From an uncultured Eubacteriales bacterium (GTDB taxonomy: Bacteria; Bacillota; Clostridia; Oscillospirales; Oscillospiraceae): 50,785 nucleotides of DNA. Shown in pieces: positions 7,293-16,130 of the stretch (position 1 is the stretch's first letter; every line of letters starts with the position of its first letter). Made by a program: the position numbers and the translations under genes. The stretch spans positions 1 through 50,785 of the forward strand of contig ONVI01000049.1 in assembly GCA_900321275.1 (NCBI GenBank). The letters are read 5' to 3'. A model generated the notes under the pieces. The model saw only the letters and a program-made list of their open reading frames with translations, was not told where the DNA came from and searched no databases.

Positions 7293-8936
7293 ATGAGTTT
7301 TAAGAAAACGCTCGGGCGGCTTGTGGCCCTGCTGATCATCGGCAGCGCGCTGATTTTCGGCATGTCCGGCATCTACCATGAAGCGCCGTGGATCGTCGCG
7401 CCGCTGTTCGGCAGCGCAAAGATTGAATTTGCCGGAAAATATCTGGACTCCGATACGCCAGGTGTCAAGGCAAAAATCAATAAGCGCGACCTTGCCCAGC
7501 TTGATTATCTGCCGAATCTCAAGAGCGCAGACTTCCGCGGCAGCAGCTGCTACCAGGAGATCGCCCAGTGGGCCGAAGCGCACCCGGACGTCGAGGTGAT
7601 CTATTCCGTGCCGCTGCCCAACGGCACGATCGTGGACAGCAACACGGAAGAGCTTGACCTGAGTCAGCTCACCAACGCGGACACCGACGCCATGCGCGAC
7701 GCTCTCTCCTACCTCCATAACATCCGCGCGCTGAACTTCGGCGAAGTCGGCGGCGAGCGCTTCAGTCTCGAGAACATGAAGAATATCCAGCTGGACGTCC
7801 CCAACGCGCGGCTTCATTTCTCCGCCGTCATCGACGGGCAGGTCTTCGACGGGGACGCCCAGAGTCTCGACCTGCGCGACGCGAGGCCGGAGAACGTGCA
7901 GGAGCTGTCCGCGATGCTGGCCTGCATGCCGAACCTGCAGGTTGTGGAGCTCGGCAGTGAGGAGACCGGGAAAATCCCATGGGACGGCATCGCCACCATG
8001 AAGCGCGACTGCAAGAACGTACAGTTCCGTTACAGCTTCACGCTCTACGGGCGGCAGATGGATCTGGACGCGGAAAAGCTGGATTACCGCGGCATTCGCA
8101 TTACCGACAACGGCGACGCGCTTTATAAAGCGCTGTCCTGCATGAACCACTGCACCTATGTAGACATGGACAGCACCGGCGTCTCCTACGAATCGCTTGA
8201 GCAGATGCGGGAGCTGTTCCCACAGACCAAGATCGTCTGGCGCGTCTGGTTCGGCGACAACTACAGCGTGCGTACCGACGTGGAAAAGATCCTTGCCTCC
8301 AAGCCCTCCGTCGGCGGCATGATCTACGACGCCTCGGTGCTGAAATACTGCACGGACATCAAATACCTCGACCTCGGCCACAACGATGACCTGGCGGATC
8401 TCTCCTTTGTGTCCTCCATGCCGAATCTGGAGGTGCTGATCATCGCCATGACCGCCATCACGGACATCAGCCCCCTGCGCAATTGTCCCAAGCTGGAATA
8501 TGTGGAGCTCAACTCCACCAACATCGCCGATCTCAGTCCGCTTGAAAACTGCACGGGGCTCCACCATCTCAACATTGCGGGCTGCCCGAAGATCAAGGAC
8601 ATCACCCCGCTCTACGGGCTGACGGAGCTGGAACGCCTGTGGATCGGCCGCGACACGCCCGTTCCCGCGGAACAGGCCCAGCGCATGAAGGAGCTTGTCC
8701 CCGGCTGCAAGGTCAACACCACCACCGACGATCCGCACGGCGACGCCTGGCGCTTTACCCGCTACGACCCCGAGGAGCCGAAGTACTACTGGGTGCCGCG
8801 CTACGAGCTGCTGCGTGAGCAGATGGGCTATAACTATCAGGAATACAGCTTCTACTGGCTTGATCCCCTGTGCGACAAGGAAGCGCCCGACGAATATGTC
8901 GGAATGTTTGGAAAAGAGGTCTACGGACTGGCATGA
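7293..8936 (+). CDS. Leucine-rich-repeat protein, membrane-anchored (paralog 1 of 4)
   Basis: 547 residues. One N-terminal hydrophobic segment (about 10-30) without a lipobox cysteine makes it a signal-anchored extracytoplasmic protein. Residues about 65-330 hold roughly three copies of a divergent ~85-residue repeat (LP...W...P...Y...LDLRD...LP.L..V.LGSE). Residues about 345-470 are 22-residue leucine-rich repeats (LKYLDLGHN..LADLSFVSSMPNLEVL). The C-terminal signature WRF...YELLREQMGY...WLDPL is shared by the paralogs. GGAGGGAG precedes the ATG, and the stop overlaps the next start by ATGA. Role unknown; surface binding or envelope scaffolding are guesses. Confidence 0.85.
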   Translation: MSFKKTLGRLVALLIIGSALIFGMSGIYHEAPWIVAPLFGSAKIEFAGKYLDSDTPGVKAKINKRDLAQLDYLPNLKSADFRGSSCYQEIAQWAEAHPDVEVIYSVPLPNGTIVDSNTEELDLSQLTNADTDAMRDALSYLHNIRALNFGEVGGERFSLENMKNIQLDVPNARLHFSAVIDGQVFDGDAQSLDLRDARPENVQELSAMLACMPNLQVVELGSEETGKIPWDGIATMKRDCKNVQFRYSFTLYGRQMDLDAEKLDYRGIRITDNGDALYKALSCMNHCTYVDMDSTGVSYESLEQMRELFPQTKIVWRVWFGDNYSVRTDVEKILASKPSVGGMIYDASVLKYCTDIKYLDLGHNDDLADLSFVSSMPNLEVLIIAMTAITDISPLRNCPKLEYVELNSTNIADLSPLENCTGLHHLNIAGCPKIKDITPLYGLTELERLWIGRDTPVPAEQAQRMKELVPGCKVNTTTDDPHGDAWRFTRYDPEEPKYYWVPRYELLREQMGYNYQEYSFYWLDPLCDKEAPDEYVGMFGKEVYGLA

Positions 8937-10270
8937 AACAAAATCATCACTTCCTCCGTCTTGTAATCATTGCGCTGCTTTGCCTGCTTCTGACCGGCTG
9001 CGGCAAGACGGAAAAAGCCGGGCATACCGCCGTTCCCGCATCGGTTCGCGCCGCGGAAGCCGCGCCGACACAGACGCCGGAGTCCACAGCGGAACCTACG
9101 CCCACGCCCACGCCCACGCCCACGCCGGAGCCGGAGCTGCGCATTCTCGGCAAGCTCTATAACAAGGCCGACACCATGGTTGAGCTGGCAGGGCTCAAGG
9201 ACGCGGACGCAGAGGGCGCCGCCGCGGTGCTCAGACGCATGCCCGCGCTCCAGCTTATCCGCATCGGCAATGAGACCGAGACGCCCCTGAGCTGGGAAAG
9301 CCTCCGCCTCCTGCATGACGCCGCGCCTCAGGCCGTGATCGATTACGCCTTCACGATGTTTGAGCGCTCCTTCAATCTCAGTGATGAGGTGATGGATCTC
9401 AAGTACATCCAGATGGAAGACGAGGGCGCGCTGGTCGGCAAGGCCGCCGCCTGCATGACAAGACTGCGCACCCTGGACATGGACAGCTGCGGCGTCACCA
9501 ATGAGGCCATGGCCCGTCTGCGCGACAGCCTGCCGAACACGGACGTCATCTGGCGCATCAACTTTGGGGCCTACTACACCGCCCGCACGGACGTGACACG
9601 CATCCTCGCCTCCATGCCCGGTCAGGCGGGTGAGCTGGTGCACAACAACGTGGAAAACCTCAAATACTGTACAAAGGTAAAATATCTGGACGTCGGCCAC
9701 AACAACTATCTTGACACGATCGAGTTCATCCGCTATATGCCCGATCTGGAGGTTTTGATCGCGGCACTGAATTTCGTGGAGGACTTCTCCCCGGTGGAGG
9801 ACTGCCCGAAGCTGGAATACGTCGAGGCCTTCACCTCGCGCCTGCATGATCTGACGCCCTTTGCCAATCTGCAGAACCTCCGGCATCTCAACATCGGCTA
9901 TAACTTTGCCGTGACGGACATTTCGCCCCTCTACGGCCTCAAGAATCTGGAGCGCCTCTGGATCGGCGAGCATGACCCCGTCCCGCCCGAGCAGATCGCA
10001 AAGTTCCGCGAGCTGCACCCCAACTGCATCGTCAACGACACCACGCCCGATCCCACCGAGGAATACTGGCGCTTTGCCGAGCACGGCGACGAAATGGGCA
10101 ACCAGCGTTACGATCCCCGCTATGAGCTGCTGCGCGAGCAGATGGGTTACTCGGAAGAGGCCTATGCTTACAACTGGCTCGATCCCCTCTATCCTTATTT
10201 CGAATATGACCGTCAGGTCGTGCCCGACCCCGATGTCGTGGACTTTGCCGACCTGTTTGACGTGTACTGA
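8933..10270 (+). CDS. Leucine-rich-repeat lipoprotein (paralog 2 of 4)
   Basis: 445 residues. A type II signal peptide ends in LLLTGC (lipidated Cys about 21), followed by a low-complexity linker of six TP/PT pairs (about 55-65) that would act as a stalk. It has only one copy of the N-terminal ~85-residue repeat, then the LRR block (LKYCTKVKYLDVGHN onward) and the family C-terminus (YELLREQMGYSEEAY). The start at 8933 was chosen for the ATGA overlap with paralog 1 and because it gives a clean signal peptide; the frame is open slightly upstream. Tight coupling suggests a shared complex or fixed stoichiometry. Confidence 0.85.
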   Translation: MKQNHHFLRLVIIALLCLLLTGCGKTEKAGHTAVPASVRAAEAAPTQTPESTAEPTPTPTPTPTPEPELRILGKLYNKADTMVELAGLKDADAEGAAAVLRRMPALQLIRIGNETETPLSWESLRLLHDAAPQAVIDYAFTMFERSFNLSDEVMDLKYIQMEDEGALVGKAAACMTRLRTLDMDSCGVTNEAMARLRDSLPNTDVIWRINFGAYYTARTDVTRILASMPGQAGELVHNNVENLKYCTKVKYLDVGHNNYLDTIEFIRYMPDLEVLIAALNFVEDFSPVEDCPKLEYVEAFTSRLHDLTPFANLQNLRHLNIGYNFAVTDISPLYGLKNLERLWIGEHDPVPPEQIAKFRELHPNCIVNDTTPDPTEEYWRFAEHGDEMGNQRYDPRYELLREQMGYSEEAYAYNWLDPLYPYFEYDRQVVPDPDVVDFADLFDVY

Positions 10271-10302
10271 TTTTGGCGGCTGATGCCGTCCGGGAGTATA
10301 TC

Positions 10303-11703
10303 ATGATAAAAAAGAAAACAAGCGCCGCGCTGTGCGCCGCGCTTCTCTGTCTGACGCTTGCCGCCTGCGGTGCGGGCGCGAAGGGCGGCACGGCTGCGGC
10401 GGCGCAGCCGTCGACTGCCGCAGCTCCGGCCGCGCCGGTTTCCAAGGCGCCGCCTGTGGTCTTTGCCGCGGGAAGCGCTCCCTCCGACTCAGCCGAGCTG
10501 CGTATGCCCCTCAGCGACGGGGAGACGGCGCTGCTCGCTTCCCTGCCCAACCTTGCAGCCGCAGATTTCAGCGGCAGCAGGAATGAGGAGGAGATCGCTG
10601 CCTGGGCCATGGCTCATCCGGAGGTCGAATGTTATTACACGGTCACCCTGCCGGACGGGACGGTCCTGGATTCCGGCACCCGCAGCGTGGACCTGCGCGA
10701 CAAGTCCCCTGCCGAATGCGAGGCGCTGGCCCCGAAGCTCGCCCTCCTGCCAGCGCTGAAAAGCGTCCGTCTCGGTTCCGAGGGCGGCGCGCATACCTGG
10801 GAAAGTCTCGCCCGGCTGCGCGCGCTGCTGCCGGAGCCCGCTTTCAAATACAGCTTCCAGCTCTACGGGAAGGAGTGCGACCTCTCCGATCCCTCCTTGA
10901 ATCTCAGCCATATTGCCGTTCCCGACGGCGGGGCGGAGCTGCGCGCCAGAATCCCGCTTATGACGGAGCTGAACTATGTGGATATGGATACCTGCGGCGT
11001 ATCCAATCAGGAGATGGAAAAGCTGCGCGCCGACTTTCCGGATATCAAATTTGTCTGGCGCGTCTGGTTCGGCGAGGCCTACAGCGTCCGCACCGACGTG
11101 CCGCGCATCCTGGCCTCCAAGCCGACGGCGGGCGGGATGCTCTACCCCTCTGATGTGGAGGCGCTGTCCTGCTGCCATGACGTGGTATTCCTGGATCTGG
11201 GGCACAACAAGCAGCTGACGGATATCTCCTTCGTTTCCCAGATGCCGAAGCTGGAGGTCGCCATTCTCGGTATGTGCGACTGGGAGGACGCAAGCCCCCT
11301 GGCAAACTGCCCGGAGCTTGAATACCTTGAGATGTTCTCCACCAACTGTACCGATCTCAGGCCCCTGTCCGGTCTCAGCAATCTCAAGCATCTGAACATT
11401 GCCGGCAATGTGGAGCTGGAGGACATCACCCCCCTCTACGGCATGACGCAGCTTGAGCGCCTGTATCTCGGCAGCATGAACCGCGTACCCTGGGAACAGT
11501 GCGAGGAATTCCAGAAGCGCGTGCCGAACTGCGAGTTTGACACCATGGTCTACGACGACCCCACCGGCGGTCACTGGCGCTGGGACAGCGAGGGCAACCA
11601 AGTGGACCGCTATTATCTGCTGCGGATGCAGTTTGACCAGTACGACGACGACGTCTATTCCCTCAAATGGAACGACCCCCTGTATGGGGACTATACAGGA
11701 TAA
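10303..11703 (+). CDS. Leucine-rich-repeat lipoprotein (paralog 3 of 4)
   Basis: 466 residues. Lipobox LAAC after a 15-residue hydrophobic core; then an Ala-rich linker. Two copies of the ~85-residue N-terminal repeat (PNLAAADFSGSRNEEEI..., PALKSVRLGSEGG...) precede the motif VWRVWFGEAYSVRTDVPRIL, which is shared nearly verbatim with paralog 1, then internalin-like LRRs and the C-terminal YYLLRMQFDQYDDD...WNDPLYG. The ATG at 10303 sits 7 bp after GGGAG. The gap from paralog 2 is 32 bp, consistent with one operon. Confidence 0.85.
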   Translation: MIKKKTSAALCAALLCLTLAACGAGAKGGTAAAAQPSTAAAPAAPVSKAPPVVFAAGSAPSDSAELRMPLSDGETALLASLPNLAAADFSGSRNEEEIAAWAMAHPEVECYYTVTLPDGTVLDSGTRSVDLRDKSPAECEALAPKLALLPALKSVRLGSEGGAHTWESLARLRALLPEPAFKYSFQLYGKECDLSDPSLNLSHIAVPDGGAELRARIPLMTELNYVDMDTCGVSNQEMEKLRADFPDIKFVWRVWFGEAYSVRTDVPRILASKPTAGGMLYPSDVEALSCCHDVVFLDLGHNKQLTDISFVSQMPKLEVAILGMCDWEDASPLANCPELEYLEMFSTNCTDLRPLSGLSNLKHLNIAGNVELEDITPLYGMTQLERLYLGSMNRVPWEQCEEFQKRVPNCEFDTMVYDDPTGGHWRWDSEGNQVDRYYLLRMQFDQYDDDVYSLKWNDPLYGDYTG

Positions 11704-11715
11704 AAGGAGAACCCG

Positions 11716-13566
11716 ATGAACAAGCGATTCTTTCAATACGGTCTGTGTCTCATGCTGCTGACGCTGTGCCTGCTGCTGACCGCCTGCGGGAAGGGCGGCG
11801 CTTCGGCGCCGGGCCGCGCCCCGACGGAGCCGACGCCTGTGCCGACCCCGGGGCCGGTGCGCTTCGCCGCCGGTGAGGTCGCGTCCGAGACGGCGGATCT
11901 GCGCATGTCCCTCGCCGCCGGCGAGACCGCCCAGCTCGATTTTCTGACTGCCCTGCGCACAGCCGATCTCAGCGGCAGCGCGGACGAGGCCGAGGTCGCG
12001 CAGTGGGCCAAGGCGCATCCCGGCGTGCAGACCCGCTATACCGTTACGCTCCCGAACGGAACCGTGCTGGGCTCCGATACGCGCAGCGTCGATCTGCGCG
12101 GTCTGTCCGCCGCCGATTGCGAAGCCGCGGCCCGCAAGCTCTCCCTGCTGCCGGCCCTTGAGAGCGTCGAGCTCGGAGCTGAGGGCGGCGCGCTGAACTG
12201 GGGCGATATCGCAAAGCTGCGCGAGCTTCTCCCCACGCCCGTCTTTCACTACGCCTTCAAGCTTTACGGTCAGGACTGCAATCTTGACAACACCACCATC
12301 AATCTCTACAAAGTCTCCGTCAACGACAACGGCAAGCTGATCGACGAGGTTATGCGCTATATGCCGCAGCTCACCTATGTCGACATGGACAACACCGGCC
12401 TTGACCCCAAGCGTCTTGAGGAGATCAACCTGAACCACCCGAACGCCAAGGTGGTCTTCCGCGTTTTCTTCGGTGACAACTACACCGCCCGCACGGATAC
12501 CGAACGCATCCTCGCCTCCATGGCCTCCAAGGGCGGCATGCTGAACAACGACAACGTATCCGGCCTCTACTACTGCCATGACGTGAAATACCTTGACCTC
12601 GGCCACAACACCTGGCTGACGAACATCGGCTTTGTCGCGCAGATGCCGAAGCTGGAGGTTGCGATCCTCTCCATGTGCAACATCCGGGACGCGTCCCCCC
12701 TGGCAAGCTGCCCGGAGCTTGAATATCTGGAGATATCCAATACCTACTGCGACGATCTCCGCCCCTTATCGGGGCTCAGCAAGCTGCGCCACCTGAACGT
12801 CGCGGGGATCGGCTACGATTTCTATGGCGACGGCACACGGCCCTCGCTGAAGGACATCACGCCCCTCTATCCGCTCACAGGCCTGGAGCGTCTCTGGATC
12901 GGCGGCTACAATCCCGTCCCGCCCGAGCAGATCGCCGAGATGCAGCGGCGCGCGCCCAACTGCGAGATCGACACCTCCGTCTATGAGGATCCCGTCGGCG
13001 GCCGCTGGCGCTATGTCGCCCTGGCGGACTATGTGAACACCTACGTTGATACCTATCACGACCGCTACATCAAGCTGCGCCAGCAGTTCGGCGACTACGA
13101 CTATACGGTCTACAACTTTACCTGGAACGATCCCCTCTTTGACGAGGCTTACCGCTATATCCCCCAGGCGACGCCGAGCCCGTCCCCCTCGCCGACGGCT
13201 GCGCCCGCATTCGGGGCAGCTGCCACGCCGACCCCGGTGCCTGCGGCAACGCCCGCCCCGGTTTATCAGGAGCAGCCCCAGGTCTATCAGCCGTACTATG
13301 AACCCGCTTATGATCCCTATGCGGAGTACTATGAAGAGCCCGTCTATGAGCCGGAGCCTGAACCGGATCCGGTTCAGTGGACTCCTGTCGAGCAGCCGAA
13401 TGTGGATCTTGTCTTCAATAACAGTCCTGTGTCTGTGACAGAGCCCCAGCCGGATCTGTCCGTTCAGGAGCCGGATCTGTCCTCCACAGTGGGACAGGCG
13501 TCCCCGGAGCTTCCCGTGATGGGCCTCGATCCGTCTCAATATCAGGGTGAAGTCTATATTCCGTAA
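11716..13566 (+). CDS. Leucine-rich-repeat lipoprotein with long Pro/Glu/Tyr tail (paralog 4 of 4)
   Basis: 616 residues, the longest paralog. Lipobox LLTAC, then a short TPVPTPGP stalk, two N-terminal repeat blocks, the LRR region (YLDLGHNTWLTNIGFV...) and the RYIKLRQQFGDYDYTVY signature. A unique C-terminal extension of about 135 residues follows: PSPSPSPT, then many YEP/YDPY/EPEPEPDP motifs. This tail is low-complexity and acidic, suggesting a flexible wall-spanning or protein-binding segment. AAAGGAG precedes the ATG, 12 bp after the previous stop. nadE follows after 19 bp. Confidence 0.85.
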   Translation: MNKRFFQYGLCLMLLTLCLLLTACGKGGASAPGRAPTEPTPVPTPGPVRFAAGEVASETADLRMSLAAGETAQLDFLTALRTADLSGSADEAEVAQWAKAHPGVQTRYTVTLPNGTVLGSDTRSVDLRGLSAADCEAAARKLSLLPALESVELGAEGGALNWGDIAKLRELLPTPVFHYAFKLYGQDCNLDNTTINLYKVSVNDNGKLIDEVMRYMPQLTYVDMDNTGLDPKRLEEINLNHPNAKVVFRVFFGDNYTARTDTERILASMASKGGMLNNDNVSGLYYCHDVKYLDLGHNTWLTNIGFVAQMPKLEVAILSMCNIRDASPLASCPELEYLEISNTYCDDLRPLSGLSKLRHLNVAGIGYDFYGDGTRPSLKDITPLYPLTGLERLWIGGYNPVPPEQIAEMQRRAPNCEIDTSVYEDPVGGRWRYVALADYVNTYVDTYHDRYIKLRQQFGDYDYTVYNFTWNDPLFDEAYRYIPQATPSPSPSPTAAPAFGAAATPTPVPAATPAPVYQEQPQVYQPYYEPAYDPYAEYYEEPVYEPEPEPDPVQWTPVEQPNVDLVFNNSPVSVTEPQPDLSVQEPDLSSTVGQASPELPVMGLDPSQYQGEVYIP

Positions 13567-13585
13567 TGAGAGAAGTGTGGGAAGT

Positions 13586-14317
13586 ATGAGAAATTATCAG
13601 GAAGAGTTTGACAAGCGCGTGGCTTACATCCGCGCAAAACTGGCCGAAGCCCACGCCGACGGCATCGTCTTCGGCAACTCCGGCGGCAAGGACAGCGCCC
13701 TCGTGGGCATTCTCTGCAAGGCCGCCTGCGACAACACGCTGGGCGTCATCATGCCCTGCGCCTCCTCGCAGAACTATGGGCAGGACAAGGACGACGGCAA
13801 CGCCCTCGCCGAACAGTTCAGGATTGAGACGCGCACCGTCGATCTCACTGCCGTGCGTGAGGCGGAGCTGAAGGCGCTGGAAGGCGTCGCCACGCTCAAT
13901 GATATGGCTCTGACCAACATTGCCCCCCGTCTGCGCATGACGACGCTGTACGCCATCGCCGCAGCGGAGAACCGTCTGGTCGCCGGTACCGGCAACCGCA
14001 GTGAGATCTACATGGGTTACTTCACCAAATGGGGCGACGGAGCCAGCGACTTTAACCCCATCGCCGACCTCTGCGCCACCGAGGTTTTCGACTTTCTCCG
14101 CTTTCTGAAAGCCCCGGCGTCCATCGTGGAAAAGGCGCCCTCGGCCGGGCTCTATGAGGGGCAGACCGACGAGAAGGAGATGGGCGTGACCTACCGCGCC
14201 ATCGACGATTTTCTCCTTCGCGGCGAGGCCAACCACTACGACCGGGCGATCATCGACCGCTACCACAGCCGCAGCGAACACAAACGCCGCCCGATCAGCA
14301 CCTTCGAGAATCCCTGA
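13586..14317 (+). CDS. nadE: NAD(+) synthase, ammonia-type
   Basis: 243 residues. Adenylates nicotinate adenine dinucleotide and amidates it to NAD. The PP-loop SGGKDS is at 32-37, and the characteristic central segments NIAPRLRMTTLYAIA and GTGNRSEIYMGYFTKWGDGASD are present, with EKAPSAGLYEGQTDE(K)E near the C-terminus. There is no glutaminase domain, so ammonia must be supplied directly. The start at 13586 follows GTGTGGGAAGT; an upstream in-frame ATG would overlap the LRR gene. It is the last gene of the LRR operon, a pairing with no obvious metabolic reason. Confidence 0.93.
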   Translation: MRNYQEEFDKRVAYIRAKLAEAHADGIVFGNSGGKDSALVGILCKAACDNTLGVIMPCASSQNYGQDKDDGNALAEQFRIETRTVDLTAVREAELKALEGVATLNDMALTNIAPRLRMTTLYAIAAAENRLVAGTGNRSEIYMGYFTKWGDGASDFNPIADLCATEVFDFLRFLKAPASIVEKAPSAGLYEGQTDEKEMGVTYRAIDDFLLRGEANHYDRAIIDRYHSRSEHKRRPISTFENP

Positions 14318-14324
14318 ACACGAT

Positions 14325-14354
14325 TGTCCCCCGCCGCGAGTGCGGCGGGGGACA
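14325..14354 (+). terminator. Terminator after nadE
   Basis: TGTCCCCCGCCGC / GCGGCGGGGGACA, 13-bp stem with 4-nt loop, then AAAATCTTTTTG. It ends the LRR-nadE operon. Confidence 0.85.
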
Positions 14355-14374
14355 AAATCTTTTTGTACATTCAC

Positions 14375-14524
14375 TTGCCTCTCCCTTTGGGAGAGGTGCC
14401 CCAGTGTCGCAACACTGGGGCGGAGAGGGTTATCCGACCTCTCAGTCACCGCCGCATGCGGCAGCAGCAAGCTTTGAATGTCGCACGCTTCCCGCGCGTC
14501 AGAATGCTCCCCTGCGGGAGGGCC
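14375..14524. repeat. Interspersed palindromic repeat (CCTCTCCC...GGGAGAGG type)
   Basis: Mosaic of nested short palindromes: CCTCTCCCTTTGGGAGAGG, GCCCCAGTGT/ACACTGGGGC, and GCCGCATGCGGC. Related sequence lies at 50524-50672 and a fragment at 40484-40502. This layout is common in intergenic DNA of gut Firmicutes and is probably non-coding. Confidence 0.65.
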
Positions 14525-14529
14525 GAGTT

Positions 14530-15708
14530 TTATCCGAACACCTCTTCCACAAAGTCCGCGGCGCCTTTGAAGCCGGAGCAGGATCGGAAGTCCTCACGCA
14601 TGGCCAGGGCGGCCTTTTTCAGTTCCTCGTCCATAAGCGCCAGGCGGATCGCCGTGCGGATGTCGTCGGGGCTTTGCGCTTCCTTCTTTGTCAGCATCCT
14701 GCCCGCGCCCATCTCGCACACTCTCCGGGCCACGGCCTGCTGTTCGCCGGTTTGGGGGTATAAAAGCTCCGGCACGGCCATATACAGGCCCTCCGACGCG
14801 CTGTTCATCCCGCAGTGTGTGATAAAGAGATTTGCCCCGGCCAGCACCTCCATCTGGTCCACATAGTGCTCGACCCGGACATTCTCCGGCAATTCGCCCA
14901 GCGCGGCTGGGTCGAAGACCTTCCCGCAGGAGATCAGGAGATCGAACGGCTCGCCCCGCGCGGCCTCAACGCAGCAGCGGTAGAAATCCGGGCGCTCGTT
15001 GATCACCGTGCCGAGGGAGACGTAAACCAGCGGCCGCTGCCCCTCCTGCCGCGTGACCGGCGCATCCTTCACTGAGGGGCCCACAAAGCGGTAGTGCTGA
15101 GAATCAAAGGTTTCCGAAAAGGGCTGGAAGCGGGCGGAGGTATAGACGATGGTGTTCGTGTCGTTGGAGTTCTGCACAATTTCCAGCGCGCTCCTGACCT
15201 GGTAGCCGAGAGGCTTGAGCTTGCGGATGGCCGTGTTCATCCGCGGCAAGCCGAGCGCCATGTCCGCAAGCTCGGACAGGCTGTAGCGCAGATACTTGGA
15301 AGAATACTGATTGAAGGCAAACGTCGTGGTGGAGCAGATCAGCGGCAGGTTTTGCTTGATCGCCGTCAGCTTTCCCCAGAAGCAGGCGGAGTCCGAAACA
15401 ACCCCGCTCGGCTGGAATTCCGCCAGCTCCTTCGCCAGCACCGGATCCAGACGCGCGGTGGTCTCAAAGCTCTGGACGCTCATTTCCGTGGTGGAGACGC
15501 GCTTGAGGCGATCCTGACTCTTTTCATCCAGCGGCGGCAGATAGCTGTCGATGGAGACAAAGGCCGCGCCCGTGTCCTCGATCTTCTCCCGGAACTCCTC
15601 AAAGGAATAATAGCGGATCTCATGTCCCCTCTTCACAAGCTCCCGCACGACTTCGACGGTGGGGTTGGTATGCCCGTAGGCGGGAATGCAGAACCACACA
15701 ATTTTCAT
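14530..15708 (-). CDS. UDP-glycosyltransferase of the macrolide glycosyltransferase (MGT) type
   Basis: 392 residues, GT1 family with GT-B fold. The N-terminal acceptor domain starts KIVWFCIPAYGHTNP, where His13 is the likely catalytic base. The C-terminal donor domain has LVYVSLGTV (about 227) and the nucleotide-sugar signature THCGMNSASEG (297-307) ending in PQTGEQQAVARRV. Known relatives glycosylate macrolides, lipids or xenobiotic phenols; the acceptor here cannot be told. It is coupled to an AbrB-like regulator by a 4-bp ATGA overlap and shares its promoter. Confidence 0.88.
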   Translation of the reverse strand: MKIVWFCIPAYGHTNPTVEVVRELVKRGHEIRYYSFEEFREKIEDTGAAFVSIDSYLPPLDEKSQDRLKRVSTTEMSVQSFETTARLDPVLAKELAEFQPSGVVSDSACFWGKLTAIKQNLPLICSTTTFAFNQYSSKYLRYSLSELADMALGLPRMNTAIRKLKPLGYQVRSALEIVQNSNDTNTIVYTSARFQPFSETFDSQHYRFVGPSVKDAPVTRQEGQRPLVYVSLGTVINERPDFYRCCVEAARGEPFDLLISCGKVFDPAALGELPENVRVEHYVDQMEVLAGANLFITHCGMNSASEGLYMAVPELLYPQTGEQQAVARRVCEMGAGRMLTKKEAQSPDDIRTAIRLALMDEELKKAALAMREDFRSCSGFKGAADFVEEVFG

Positions 15709-15917
15709 TTCTCTTCCCCTCCGAATATTTGTTTGAAGTAAGCCTCAAAAAGGCCGTTCTTCGGCGGGATCGCCAGTCCCTGCTTCACGTCGCCCAGCAG
15801 GATCAGCGTATCGCCCGGCGTGATGCCGAACAGCTCCCGCGCCTCCTTCGGGATCACGATCTGCCCCTTGGTGCCCACCGTGACCGTCCATGCGTAATGG
15901 CCGTTTTCGTTGTTCAC
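15705..15917 (-). CDS. AbrB/SpoVT-type transition-state regulator
   Basis: A 70-residue swapped-hairpin DNA-binding protein: VTVGTKGQIVIPKEARELFGITPGDTLILLGDVKQGLAI is a textbook AbrB/MazE N-terminal domain. The ~20-residue C-terminal tail lacks a second domain. AGGAGG lies 7-8 bp upstream of the ATG. It overlaps the glycosyltransferase start, so it probably controls its own operon. The promoter carries three 9-bp-spaced AGTAT repeats that could be its operator. Confidence 0.9.
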   Translation of the reverse strand: MNNENGHYAWTVTVGTKGQIVIPKEARELFGITPGDTLILLGDVKQGLAIPPKNGLFEAYFKQIFGGEEK

Positions 15918-15949
15918 GGGATTGTCCTCCTGTATCTTATTTTATACTA

Positions 15950-15978
15950 ATCATACTTTCCATACTTTTATTTGTCAA
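15950..15978 (-). promoter_or_regulatory. Promoter/operator of the abrB-like-glycosyltransferase operon
   Basis: On the minus strand: TTGACA, 17 bp, TATGAT. The spacer and -10 include AGTATG, AGTATG and AGTATA at 9-bp intervals, an arrangement that suggests cooperative binding by the small regulator. Confidence 0.7.
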
Positions 15979-16059
15979 GCCCTTTTCGGCATCGGGTATA
16001 TTTTACAAACAAGCATCGGCTGAGGGCATGAATTTCTATACCCTTCAGCGCGAAAAAAC

Positions 16060-16088
16060 TTGTTGCAAACGGCGGATTGCTGTATAAT
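16060..16088 (+). promoter_or_regulatory. Promoter of the GMP synthase gene
   Basis: TTGTTG, 17 bp, TATAAT, about 40 bp before the start codon. No purine riboswitch fits in the short leader. Confidence 0.6.
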
Positions 16089-16130
16089 AACCGCATCTTA
16101 AAGCTATTCTGATTAGAAGGAGAAGGTACT

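Noticed and set aside
14375-14524. New structured RNA after nadE
   Set aside because: Its nested palindromes match a dispersed repeat type also present at 50524-50672, so a common interspersed repeat is the simpler explanation.
16089-16130. Purine riboswitch before the GMP synthase gene
   Set aside because: The leader after the promoter is only about 35-40 nt, too short for the aptamer.
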